A stretch of DNA of 19,413 nt, from NCBI RefSeq assembly GCF_022780145.1, contig NZ_JALEXO010000062.1:1-19413 (forward strand), written 5' to 3'. This document shows, one piece after another, positions 1 through 6,682 of the stretch. Numbering within the stretch: position 1 is the stretch's first letter; the number at the start of each line of letters is the position of its first letter. Position numbers and translations under genes: made by a program. The notes beneath the pieces are model-generated. The model had not been told where the DNA came from. It made no database searches and worked only from the letters and a program-made list of their open reading frames with translations. This DNA is from Intestinibacter sp. (GTDB lineage Bacteria; Bacillota; Clostridia; Peptostreptococcales; Peptostreptococcaceae).

Positions 1-710
1 TTGCCTAAATAATTCAAATCATCTACATTCGTCTGTATAAATGCATCCTGTTTCAACGAATCATTAGTATGTGAAATAGGAGAAATCAAAATTCCGCCTT
101 TTCTATCGTATTTTCCATATGATTTAAAATACATCTTATAATCTCCATTTTCATAAGAAACCGATTTAATTTCTATCTTGCACTCACCATCATCATATAT
201 TATTTTACCTACATTGCTACCTAAATCATTCAAATCAATTTGCATTTCAACGTTTAAATTATATAATTCTCTACTTCTGACAATATATGAAGAGTCAGTT
301 TCTAAAAAAGCCATTCCGTATCTCCAAATACCTATCGTACCATTTTTCCATAAAACTCCAGTTGCCACAAGTATTATAATAAGAAAACTCAGTAATCCAA
401 TTAAAATATTTTTTCGCTTCTTATTTTTTACTCTTTCTTCTGAAGTAACTACACTAGAAGATAAAGCATTCAGTAAATTTCTATAAAATTCTTCAAAATC
501 TCCTTCATAAATCTCCTGAGGTTCTCTTCCTTCTTCTTGTGCATCAAATAGCAATGCCAATATATCCTCTAAAATTTCTTCTAATTGCTCCTTTGATTTT
601 ATATCCTCACTTAACATACTTTTTATTTTTTTATATTCTTTTACATATTTATCCTGCAAAGACTTCAGTACTTTTTTGTTTTCCTGTTTTAAATTTTTAT
701 TATTTGCCAT
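1..710 (-). CDS. Partial one-helix membrane protein, PadR partner (cut by window edge)
   Basis: Reading the minus strand from the ATG at 710 gives 236 codons without a stop before the window ends, so the C-terminus is missing. Residues 1-85 are charged and helical, with an Ala-Gln-Glu-Glu-Gly stretch (57-61) followed by a Tyr-Glu-Gly-Asp-Phe-Glu-Glu-Phe stretch (68-75). This resembles the DUF1048/HAAS-type helical domains that are commonly encoded beside PadR regulators. A Lys/Arg-rich patch (95-100) precedes one transmembrane helix (about 101-121), and the rest is probably an extracytoplasmic domain without a family I recognise. The start lies 1 nt after the padR stop codon, with an AAAGGGGA ribosome site inside the end of padR, so translation is probably coupled. 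It is likely controlled by that PadR repressor. The domain name is an inference from sequence character; the reading frame and the coupling are seen directly. Confidence 0.8.
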   Translation of the reverse strand, partial: MANNKNLKQENKKVLKSLQDKYVKEYKKIKSMLSEDIKSKEQLEEILEDILALLFDAQEEGREPQEIYEGDFEEFYRNLLNALSSSVVTSEERVKNKKRKNILIGLLSFLIIILVATGVLWKNGTIGIWRYGMAFLETDSSYIVRSRELYNLNVEMQIDLNDLGSNVGKIIYDDGECKIEIKSVSYENGDYKMYFKSYGKYDRKGGILISPISHTNDSLKQDAFIQTNVDDLNYLG

Positions 711-711
711 G

Positions 712-1041
712 TTAAGCTTCCCCTTTCTTCATAATACTATCTACAATATCGCGAAATTCATTCCATACATGTTGAAACTGAATCAGTTCTTGCTCTCCCT
801 TTTCACTCAAAGAATAGTATTTACGACTGGGTGCAGAACTCACTGGTACTTTTTTCACTTCAAATAGCCCTTGTTTTTCAAGTCTGACAAGCATCGGAAA
901 TATAGTTCCCCCTGTTAAATCACTAAATCCATATGATTTTAAGCTCTCTACTATTTCCTTAGAATACAGTGGTTTGTCCTTTACAACCATTAACACGCAT
1001 CCTTCTAAAATTCCCTTCGACATCTGAGTAATATTAATCAT
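712..1041 (-). CDS. PadR-family transcriptional regulator
   Basis: This is a 109-residue winged-helix DNA-binding protein of the PadR family, whose members usually repress their own operon and a neighbouring transport or envelope gene. The PadR pattern is visible: an N-terminal segment beginning ITQMSKGILEGCVLMVV, the recognition region around YSKEIVESLKSYGF, the GGTIFPMLVRLEKQGL wing region and the YYSLSEKGEQEL motif, then a short C-terminal dimerisation helix. An in-frame GTG at 1050 would add three residues. I prefer the ATG at 1041 because AGGTG sits 6 nt upstream of it and the GTG lies inside this ribosome site. The gene is transcribed towards the membrane-protein gene, whose start is 1 nt past its stop. 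A large palindromic operator lies just upstream and a -10-like TATACT sits inside it, which implies autorepression. The ligand is unknown. Confidence 0.9.
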   Translation of the reverse strand: MINITQMSKGILEGCVLMVVKDKPLYSKEIVESLKSYGFSDLTGGTIFPMLVRLEKQGLFEVKKVPVSSAPSRKYYSLSEKGEQELIQFQHVWNEFRDIVDSIMKKGEA

Positions 1042-1059
1042 AAATATCACCTGCCTTTC

Positions 1060-1107
1060 ACGTTACTTGCATTGCAAGTATTAAGTATATTGTAATGCAA
1101 GTAACGT
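1060..1107 (-). promoter_or_regulatory. Palindromic operator/promoter of the padR operon
   Basis: Two 14-nt arms, ACGTTACTTGCATT at 1060-1073 and its exact reverse complement at 1094-1107, flank a 20-nt centre. The left arm is also part of a second perfect palindrome, TACTTGCATTGCAAGTA at 1064-1080. The motif TGCAAGTA or its complement therefore occurs three times. On the minus strand a -10-like TATACT (1084-1089) lies between the arms, and no good -35 box is visible. PadR dimers bind such dyads, so binding here would cover the promoter. The repeats are seen directly; the binding protein is inferred from adjacency. Confidence 0.75.
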
Positions 1108-1118
1108 TATTTTACAAC

Positions 1119-1158
1119 AAAAAAGCAGACTTTTTATTCTTACAAAAGTCTGCTTTTT
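1119..1158 (-). terminator. Rho-independent terminator after the TPR gene
   Basis: A hairpin pairs AAAAGCAGACTTTT-type and AAAAGTCTGCTTTT-type arms around a short A/T loop and ends in a T run on the minus strand. It starts about 11 nt beyond the stop codon of the TPR protein and lies before the padR operator, so it closes the hflX operon and insulates padR. The A/T-flanked symmetry could also let it work on the plus strand, but no plus-strand gene precedes it. Confidence 0.85.
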
Positions 1159-1169
1159 ATTATAATTTA

Positions 1170-2747
1170 TTAATTTTTAATCTTTTTTTCCAAGCTATTT
1201 ATAGTGAAAAAATCACTTATAGCATTATCATAATCTCCTACATGACAATAAGCATCTCCTCTTTTTTGATATGCATCGATATCTGAAGGATTTCCTTCTA
1301 TTGCAGTAGAAAAATCATCTATTGCTTCTTTGTACTTTTTAAGATTATAATAAGCCAATCCTCTATAGTAATAATTTTTATTTTGACTGTCATCTAATTC
1401 AATTGCCTTATCAAAATCAGCTATAGCTTCATCGTATTTCTTTAAATCTAGATTAGCTGCTCCTCTTCCCATATAAACTATGTAGCTCTCGTATCCATGA
1501 TCTATAGCTCTAGTGTAATCATCCTTCGCCTTTTCGAAATTCCCTATTAAAGAGTATTCCTTTCCTCTATTGCAATAGGCTCTTCCCACTTCATATCCCA
1601 TCTTGATAGCCTTTGAGAAATCACGTATTACCTTTGTATGGTTTTCCATTTGACTATATGCAAGAGCTCTATTGTAGTAAGCTTCTCCATTTTTTGGATT
1701 TAATAATATTACTTTATCTAAATCCCTCACAGCTTTCTTTAAATTATCTTGTTTTAAGTGTGCAACTGATCTATTTAAATAAGCTTCTTCATAATTTGGA
1801 TCAATATCAATAGCCTTATTGTAGTATTCAATTGCATTATTATTTTGGTTCATTTGACAATAACAATCTGCCATCCCCAAATATCCTTCTTTCATATTTG
1901 GAGCTAATTCAATAAATGTCTTATAATCTAATAAAGCATTTTTAAATTGTCTCATTAAATAATAAATTCCTGCTCTTTCATAAACCAATCTCTCATCGTA
2001 TCTTTCAAGATTAATAGCATTTGTAAAATCCTTTAAAGCTTCTTTATATCTACCTAAATAAGCTAATATTCTACCTCTATTATAATAAGCACTTACATCG
2101 TTTTCATCTAATTTTAAAGCTTTAGTGTAATTTACCATAGCTTTGTCGTATTCTTTTAAATTACTATAAGATACCCCTAAATTATAATATGCTACTTCAT
2201 ATTTTGGATCTATTTCTAGAGCTTTTTTATAATTTTTTATCGCTAAATCATTATCACCTAATCTACTATAGCATACGCCTTTACCTCTATATGCCTCTTT
2301 GTAGTTTGGATCTATTTCCAAAGCTTTTTCAAAATCCTTTATGGCAGCATAAAATTTCTCAAATTTAATATAAAATTCGCCACGATAGTAATATCCATCG
2401 GCGCTATCTTTGTATTTTTCAATAATTTGATTTACGTACGCCATTTTTTCATTTATTTCAAATTCCATATTGGCGTGATTTAACATATCTTGTATGAAGC
2501 TTTGTCGTTCTAAATCCTCTTGTAATTTATTTAAATTCTCAACATTATTTTTTATAGCTATATTCTCACTCTTTGCTAATTTAAATATATTAACTGCTAT
2601 GAAAACCATAAATCCATACATAAAACAGAAGATTATTATCTCTTCGTTTTTAGATAATTTCAAAGCAACTATAGCTAAAAATAAAATCCCTATTATAGCT
2701 AATGAAATTGCTATATGTTTTGATCTTTTAAGTCTTTCACTTTCCAT
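1170..2747 (-). CDS. Membrane-anchored protein with about twelve TPRs
   Basis: The protein has 525 residues. Two hydrophobic helices near the N-terminus (about 12-30 and 38-55) form a membrane hairpin or anchor. About twelve consecutive 34-residue tetratricopeptide repeats then run to the C-terminus, recognisable by recurring patterns such as AYYNLGVSYSNLKEYDKA and KALEIDPN. TPR superhelices are protein-binding scaffolds; no catalytic domain is visible. An in-frame ATG at 2780 would add eleven residues, but GAGGGGG sits about 9 nt before the ATG at 2747 and would lie inside the coding region of the longer form, so the later start is chosen. It follows the YigZ-family gene after 52 nt with no clear terminator between them, so it is probably the last gene of the hflX operon. 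Its partner is unknown. Confidence 0.85.
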   Translation of the reverse strand: MESERLKRSKHIAISLAIIGILFLAIVALKLSKNEEIIIFCFMYGFMVFIAVNIFKLAKSENIAIKNNVENLNKLQEDLERQSFIQDMLNHANMEFEINEKMAYVNQIIEKYKDSADGYYYRGEFYIKFEKFYAAIKDFEKALEIDPNYKEAYRGKGVCYSRLGDNDLAIKNYKKALEIDPKYEVAYYNLGVSYSNLKEYDKAMVNYTKALKLDENDVSAYYNRGRILAYLGRYKEALKDFTNAINLERYDERLVYERAGIYYLMRQFKNALLDYKTFIELAPNMKEGYLGMADCYCQMNQNNNAIEYYNKAIDIDPNYEEAYLNRSVAHLKQDNLKKAVRDLDKVILLNPKNGEAYYNRALAYSQMENHTKVIRDFSKAIKMGYEVGRAYCNRGKEYSLIGNFEKAKDDYTRAIDHGYESYIVYMGRGAANLDLKKYDEAIADFDKAIELDDSQNKNYYYRGLAYYNLKKYKEAIDDFSTAIEGNPSDIDAYQKRGDAYCHVGDYDNAISDFFTINSLEKKIKN

Positions 2748-2799
2748 CAGAACCATCCCCCTCAATAAATCTACTGTCAAAAGAATTTTGTCTACCTAA

Positions 2800-3444
2800 T
2801 TATAAAAGGATTTTCCCATCTTTTTCTGATAGATAGAAGCTCTCACTTTCGCCTAGAGTCGCAGTTCCACTTGTTATATCTATCATTTTGGCTTTAAGTG
2901 AATCAACATCTTCTTCTCTAGAATAAACTATAATTTCTACCTTTTCACTGTATAAGGTATCTTTTATAGTGTAACCCATATTCATTATTTCATTTTGTAC
3001 TTTCCCTATTTGGTTGTAATCTATAGTCACACTTACTTCTTTGTATTTTACCTTTTGAATAATTTGTGCCGCTTCTATTCCTATCTTTGCACCCTTTGTA
3101 TATGCTCTGACAAGTCCGCCTGCACCTAGCTTGATACCTCCAAAATATCTAGTTACAACGACTACTACATCTCTTAAGTCTTCCTTTTTTATGACCTCTA
3201 ATGTAGGTATACCTGCTGTTCCCTGTGGCTCTCCATCGTCGCTGTATCGTTGAATATTCATAGTTTCTCCTACAGTGTAAGCCCAAACATTGTGAGTTGC
3301 ATCCTTGTGTTTTTTCTTTATTTGATTTATAAATTCTACTGCTTCTTCTTCAGATTTTATAGGCTTTGCATATCCTATAAATGTAGATTTCTCCACTACA
3401 TATTCATCTGAGCCGAAGTCATGTAATGTCTTATACGTCTTCAT
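2800..3444 (-). CDS. yigZ: YigZ/IMPACT-family protein (UPF0029)
   Basis: This is a 214-residue protein of the YigZ (Bacillus YvyE) family, the normal full length for that family. The N-terminal IMPACT domain shows its signatures: SDDGEPQGTAG at about 68-78 and VTRYFGGIKLGAGGLVRAY at about 97-115, with the His-rich KKHKDATHNVWAY segment before them. The C-terminal third is the ferredoxin-like DUF1949-type domain. The biochemical role in bacteria is unsettled; eukaryotic IMPACT/Yih1 regulates translation through Gcn1, so a translation-linked role is plausible but not shown. The start codon lies 14 nt inside the end of the HEAT-repeat gene, in a different frame, with a GGGGAG ribosome site in that gene, so the two are cotranslated. 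Confidence 0.92.
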   Translation of the reverse strand: MKTYKTLHDFGSDEYVVEKSTFIGYAKPIKSEEEAVEFINQIKKKHKDATHNVWAYTVGETMNIQRYSDDGEPQGTAGIPTLEVIKKEDLRDVVVVVTRYFGGIKLGAGGLVRAYTKGAKIGIEAAQIIQKVKYKEVSVTIDYNQIGKVQNEIMNMGYTIKDTLYSEKVEIIVYSREEDVDSLKAKMIDITSGTATLGESESFYLSEKDGKILL

Positions 3445-4132
3445 AACACTTTTCTCCCCCTTCCGTTAAATATTTCAAGGCTAAAATAGCCTCATTATAT
3501 GCTCTTATAACGTATTCCTTTTCGTTTGCCTTTTTATTTTTTATAAGTCTTTGCAAAATATCGACTGTCTTGTCATCTCCTACCTTGGCAAGAGCCTTGG
3601 CGCAGTACTGTCTAGTCTGTGGATTAGAATCGTATAATCCCTTTTCTAAAACGGCCTTGCTCTTTGGAGAAGATATTTTTCTAATAGCTGAATAGGTTAT
3701 CCTTCTTACATCTGAATGTCTGTGATTTGTCAGAGAATGAAGTATTTTTAAAAATCTATCATCCCTAGTTTCTCCAGCTGCCCAAATTAAGACAATTAAA
3801 TCATCTGCATTTTTTTCTCTAAGTATTCTTTTGTATAATTCTCTTTTAAAATTTAGCTCTTTTTCTTGATTTAGACTTAAATTTTCCATAAATTCAAGTC
3901 TAGAGTCCTTTCCCAATTCTAAAAATTTATCCAATACATCCTTTGAAGATTCTACTTTTTGCTTGTTAGCTGATTTTATCTCTAATTTTGCTTTAATTAA
4001 TTGATCATTTACTTCTGCAATAGATATATTTCTGATTCTGCTAATTTGTGACACTGTCTTAGATTCAGTATAAAGAAGATATGTGATAAAATAATCCTCT
4101 AGATTGTCGATATTGCTCCAGCTTATGTCCAT
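3431..4132 (-). CDS. HEAT-repeat protein with possible N-terminal helix-turn-helix
   Basis: The protein has 233 residues. Residues 1-55 look like a small helical, helix-turn-helix-like region (SKTVSQISRIRNISIAEVNDQ). A charged linker follows, and from about 115 onward HEAT/PBS-lyase-type repeats appear: RDDRFLKILHSLTNHRHSDVRR, then SPKSKAVLEKGLYDSNPQTRQ, then DDKTVDILQRLIKN. Such repeats bind proteins; no enzyme is evident. It begins 2 nt after hflX ends, with only a weak ribosome site, and overlaps the YigZ gene by 14 nt, so it belongs to one translationally coupled operon with a ribosome-associated GTPase. A role with HflX or the ribosome is inferred from position only. I do not recognise a named family. 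Confidence 0.85.
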   Translation of the reverse strand: MDISWSNIDNLEDYFITYLLYTESKTVSQISRIRNISIAEVNDQLIKAKLEIKSANKQKVESSKDVLDKFLELGKDSRLEFMENLSLNQEKELNFKRELYKRILREKNADDLIVLIWAAGETRDDRFLKILHSLTNHRHSDVRRITYSAIRKISSPKSKAVLEKGLYDSNPQTRQYCAKALAKVGDDKTVDILQRLIKNKKANEKEYVIRAYNEAILALKYLTEGGEKCYEDV

Positions 4133-4134
4133 AT

Positions 4135-5421
4135 CTATTCTTCTACTATATATCCTTTGTACATATTGTAATCCTCTTCATCTAAATTGACTTCAAGCTT
4201 TGTTCCATTTTCAACGTATTCGAAATTGTCTACATTGTATTTGTCTTTTATTTTGCTGAATATATTACCTTTATCATATGGAAGTAGTAATTTAACTTGA
4301 TAAGTGTCTTCCATTAAAGCATTTTCTACTATTTTTAAAAGCTTATCCATATTTATACCTTTTTTGGCAGAAATATAAACTCTATCTTCTCTATTTCTTG
4401 GATAAATATCTAATTCTAATTTGTCTATTTTATTGTAGACTAAAATAGTTTTCTTATCTGATGCACCAAGCTCCTTTAAAACCTCTTCTGTAGTTTGTTT
4501 TTGAAGCTCGTAGCTTTTGTTTGTAGCATCTATAACATGTAGTATTAAGTCTGCATATTGAACCTCTTCTAGTGTAGCCTTAAATGCATCTACTAAATCA
4601 TGTGGTAATTTGCTTACAAATCCGACAGTATCTACTACTAAAAAGTCTCTCTTATTTGGTAGAGTTGCTTTTCTCAAGGTTACATCAAGTGTCGCAAACA
4701 GCATATCCTTTACAAAGACTTCTTTTTCTGTTTCGTAGTCCTTATGTGTCTTTATTAGTTCGTTTAATAAAGTAGATTTTCCTGCATTAGTATATCCGAC
4801 AAGCGCAACTATTGGAATATTTGATTTTAAACGTTGAACTCTTTGAGTTTCTCTGTTTTGCTTTACTTCTTTAAGCTCGCGTCTTATATCTGCTGCTCTA
4901 TTTAAAATATGTCTTTTGTCTATTTCTAGCTTTTGTTCACCTGGTCCTCTAGTTCCTATACCTGCACCAGTTCTACTCATCGCTCCACCCATTCCGTAAA
5001 GTCTTGGAAGTCTGTATTTCAACTGAGCAAGCTCGACTTGTAGCTTACCTTCCTTACTTAGAGCTCTCTGTGCGAATATATCTAGTATCAAGGCAGTTCT
5101 GTCTATTATTTTTAAGCCTATAAGATCCTCTATATTTCTCATATGCGCTCCGGATAATTCATCATTGAAAACTACCATAGTAGCACCAAGGGCATAGCAA
5201 TAATCTCTTATTTCTTCTACCTTACCCTTTCCTATGAAATAAGCAGCATCTCTAGTTGGTCTATTTTGAATTACAGATCCTACTACTTCTGCACCAGCTG
5301 CCTTTACTAGTTCCTTTAACTCCTGCATAGATTCATTTATATCAATATCGTCGATTTTTTTCACATTAGTTGTTATATTAAGGCCTACTAAAAGCGCCTT
5401 TTCTTTTTGATTTTCTTCCAC
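4135..5421 (-). CDS. hflX: GTPase HflX
   Basis: HflX is a 50S-ribosome-associated GTPase that splits or rescues stalled ribosomes under stress in bacteria. The 428 residues carry the HflX N-terminal domain, the family signature GTRGPGEQKLEID (about 156-168), and a complete G domain: G1 GYTNAGKST (209-217), G3 DTVGF (264-268), G4 NKID (330-333) and G5 SAKKG (351-355). The C-terminal region is also present. The start is GTG, with AGAGGTGA about 5 nt upstream; no ATG lies in a better place. It heads the operon with the HEAT-repeat, YigZ and TPR genes. The 200-nt region upstream must hold its promoter, but I could not find a convincing -35/-10 pair there. Confidence 0.97.
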   Translation of the reverse strand: MEENQKEKALLVGLNITTNVKKIDDIDINESMQELKELVKAAGAEVVGSVIQNRPTRDAAYFIGKGKVEEIRDYCYALGATMVVFNDELSGAHMRNIEDLIGLKIIDRTALILDIFAQRALSKEGKLQVELAQLKYRLPRLYGMGGAMSRTGAGIGTRGPGEQKLEIDKRHILNRAADIRRELKEVKQNRETQRVQRLKSNIPIVALVGYTNAGKSTLLNELIKTHKDYETEKEVFVKDMLFATLDVTLRKATLPNKRDFLVVDTVGFVSKLPHDLVDAFKATLEEVQYADLILHVIDATNKSYELQKQTTEEVLKELGASDKKTILVYNKIDKLELDIYPRNREDRVYISAKKGINMDKLLKIVENALMEDTYQVKLLLPYDKGNIFSKIKDKYNVDNFEYVENGTKLEVNLDEEDYNMYKGYIVEE

Positions 5422-5571
5422 GAAATCACCTCTTTTTAGTTATTTTTATAAATTAAGCGTATTTATATTTTCAGTCCTATTATATCCTAATAATTATATC
5501 ATTAAACCATAAGTTTTATATGTATTTTTTTAATTTAGTTTATATTCATTCAAATTATACATTAACAAAAC

Positions 5572-5607
5572 AAAGGAAGTATAAATAAAATCGTCTATAC
5601 TCCCTTT
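5572..5607 (-). terminator. Terminator of the helicase/coiled-coil operon
   Basis: Twelve-base arms (5572-5583 and 5596-5607) pair with one G-T wobble around a 12-nt loop, starting 14 nt beyond the stop codon of the coiled-coil gene. The minus-strand continuation is T-rich but broken by G (TTTGTTTTG). It separates the two-gene helicase unit from hflX. The remaining intergenic sequence up to 5440 is AT-rich and contains TATAAT-like boxes without a good -35. Confidence 0.7.
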
Positions 5608-5621
5608 AATCTATCTCAATA

Positions 5622-6665
5622 TTATTTCAATCTTATTAATTCTAAATACTTTTTACTGTTAGGACTTCCGTTGCGTTCGGCTTTTTCTAATAGCTTAATT
5701 GCTTCATCTACATCTTTTTCGATTATTTTGCCTCTATATAATTCAAATCCTAATTTTTCTTGATATAGGGCATTTCCTTCATTTGATTTTTCTTTGTAGA
5801 TTTCAATTAATCTATCCTTGCATCTATCATCTCCGCCATCGACAAGCTTTTCGTATTCAACTACCGCCATGTCTATTTGACCTGCTTCGTAGTATCTTTG
5901 ACCTAATATGTAGCTTGCTTCTAATTCACCTTCATCGGATAATGCTTTTAATACATTTTCACTAAATTCGCGGTATATATTAGCTTTCGAAGGTTCTGCT
6001 TTAGTATATTGTACTATAATCTCTTCTATGAAATCTTTAAACATATTTTCAATATTGTCAAATCCATCAAAAGCTATTTTTGATGAGTCGATTTTTGCTG
6101 GTGCGAATTTAACCATTTGTCCGCTTTGTGTTTCAATTTGGCTTAACTTTTCTTCCATTGACTCTATAGTCTTTTGTTGTTTTTCTAATGCAGTGTTAAA
6201 ATGCTCAGTCAATGCTTCATATTGTGCATCCATTTTTTTTAACAATTCACTTTGGACAAATGTATCAATCTTTTTATTAAAGGCAGTTATTTTCTTGTCT
6301 AAGTCTCTTACATTTTTTGATACATTGCTAAAACTTATTGCATTGCTGTTTTTCATAACAGATTGAATTTCTTCACTAAACTTTGAAATAGTTTCAATTA
6401 AATTTTCTATACCAGACAAATCCTCATCTATTGTCTTTAAGCCTTCTATCGTGCTCGTCACCTTATCCTTATACGTTTTTAATTCATCTATTTTTTTCTT
6501 AGTTAAGTCTATCTCCTTTAAATCATCTAACTTAGATATAGATTTATTAAACTCATTCAAACTAGTTTCTAAGCCATTTAATGAAGCACATATCTTTTGA
6601 CTATTTTCATTAAAACTATCTATTGAATTTATTATACCTTTTGTATTTATTTCATTATTTGCCAT
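5622..6665 (-). CDS. Coiled-coil protein with C-terminal Sel1-like repeats
   Basis: The protein has 347 residues and no signal peptide or membrane segment. Residues 1 to about 185 are heptad-rich and predicted to form long coiled coils (many Lys/Glu/Ile/Leu, including SKNVRDLDKKITAFNKKIDTF and EKQQKTIESMEEKLSQIETQ). After a short linker, residues from about 225 to the end carry Sel1/TPR-like helical repeats (LEASYILGQRYYEAGQIDMA and GKIIEKDVDEAIKLLEKAER). A longer form from an ATG at 6680 is possible, but GGGGAG lies 7 nt before the ATG at 6665, so I use that one. It begins 17 nt after the helicase gene ends and shares its Sel1-repeat theme, which suggests that the two proteins work together. 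It could oligomerise through the coiled coil and bind the helicase tail. I recognise no named family. Confidence 0.85.
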   Translation of the reverse strand: MANNEINTKGIINSIDSFNENSQKICASLNGLETSLNEFNKSISKLDDLKEIDLTKKKIDELKTYKDKVTSTIEGLKTIDEDLSGIENLIETISKFSEEIQSVMKNSNAISFSNVSKNVRDLDKKITAFNKKIDTFVQSELLKKMDAQYEALTEHFNTALEKQQKTIESMEEKLSQIETQSGQMVKFAPAKIDSSKIAFDGFDNIENMFKDFIEEIIVQYTKAEPSKANIYREFSENVLKALSDEGELEASYILGQRYYEAGQIDMAVVEYEKLVDGGDDRCKDRLIEIYKEKSNEGNALYQEKLGFELYRGKIIEKDVDEAIKLLEKAERNGSPNSKKYLELIRLK

Positions 6666-6682
6666 AATTCTTCTCCCCATTT

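Noticed and set aside
178..486. Plus-strand 102-codon open frame
   Set aside because: It lies antisense to the partial membrane protein, has no convincing ribosome site, and its product is typical of the reverse of an AT-rich gene.
5440..5571. Promoter for hflX
   Set aside because: Several TATAAT-like boxes exist, but none has a -35 match at 16-18 nt, so none was listed as a feature.
6666..6680. Upstream ATG for the coiled-coil gene adding five residues
   Set aside because: Its codons include the GGGGAG ribosome site of the next ATG, and it has no ribosome site of its own.
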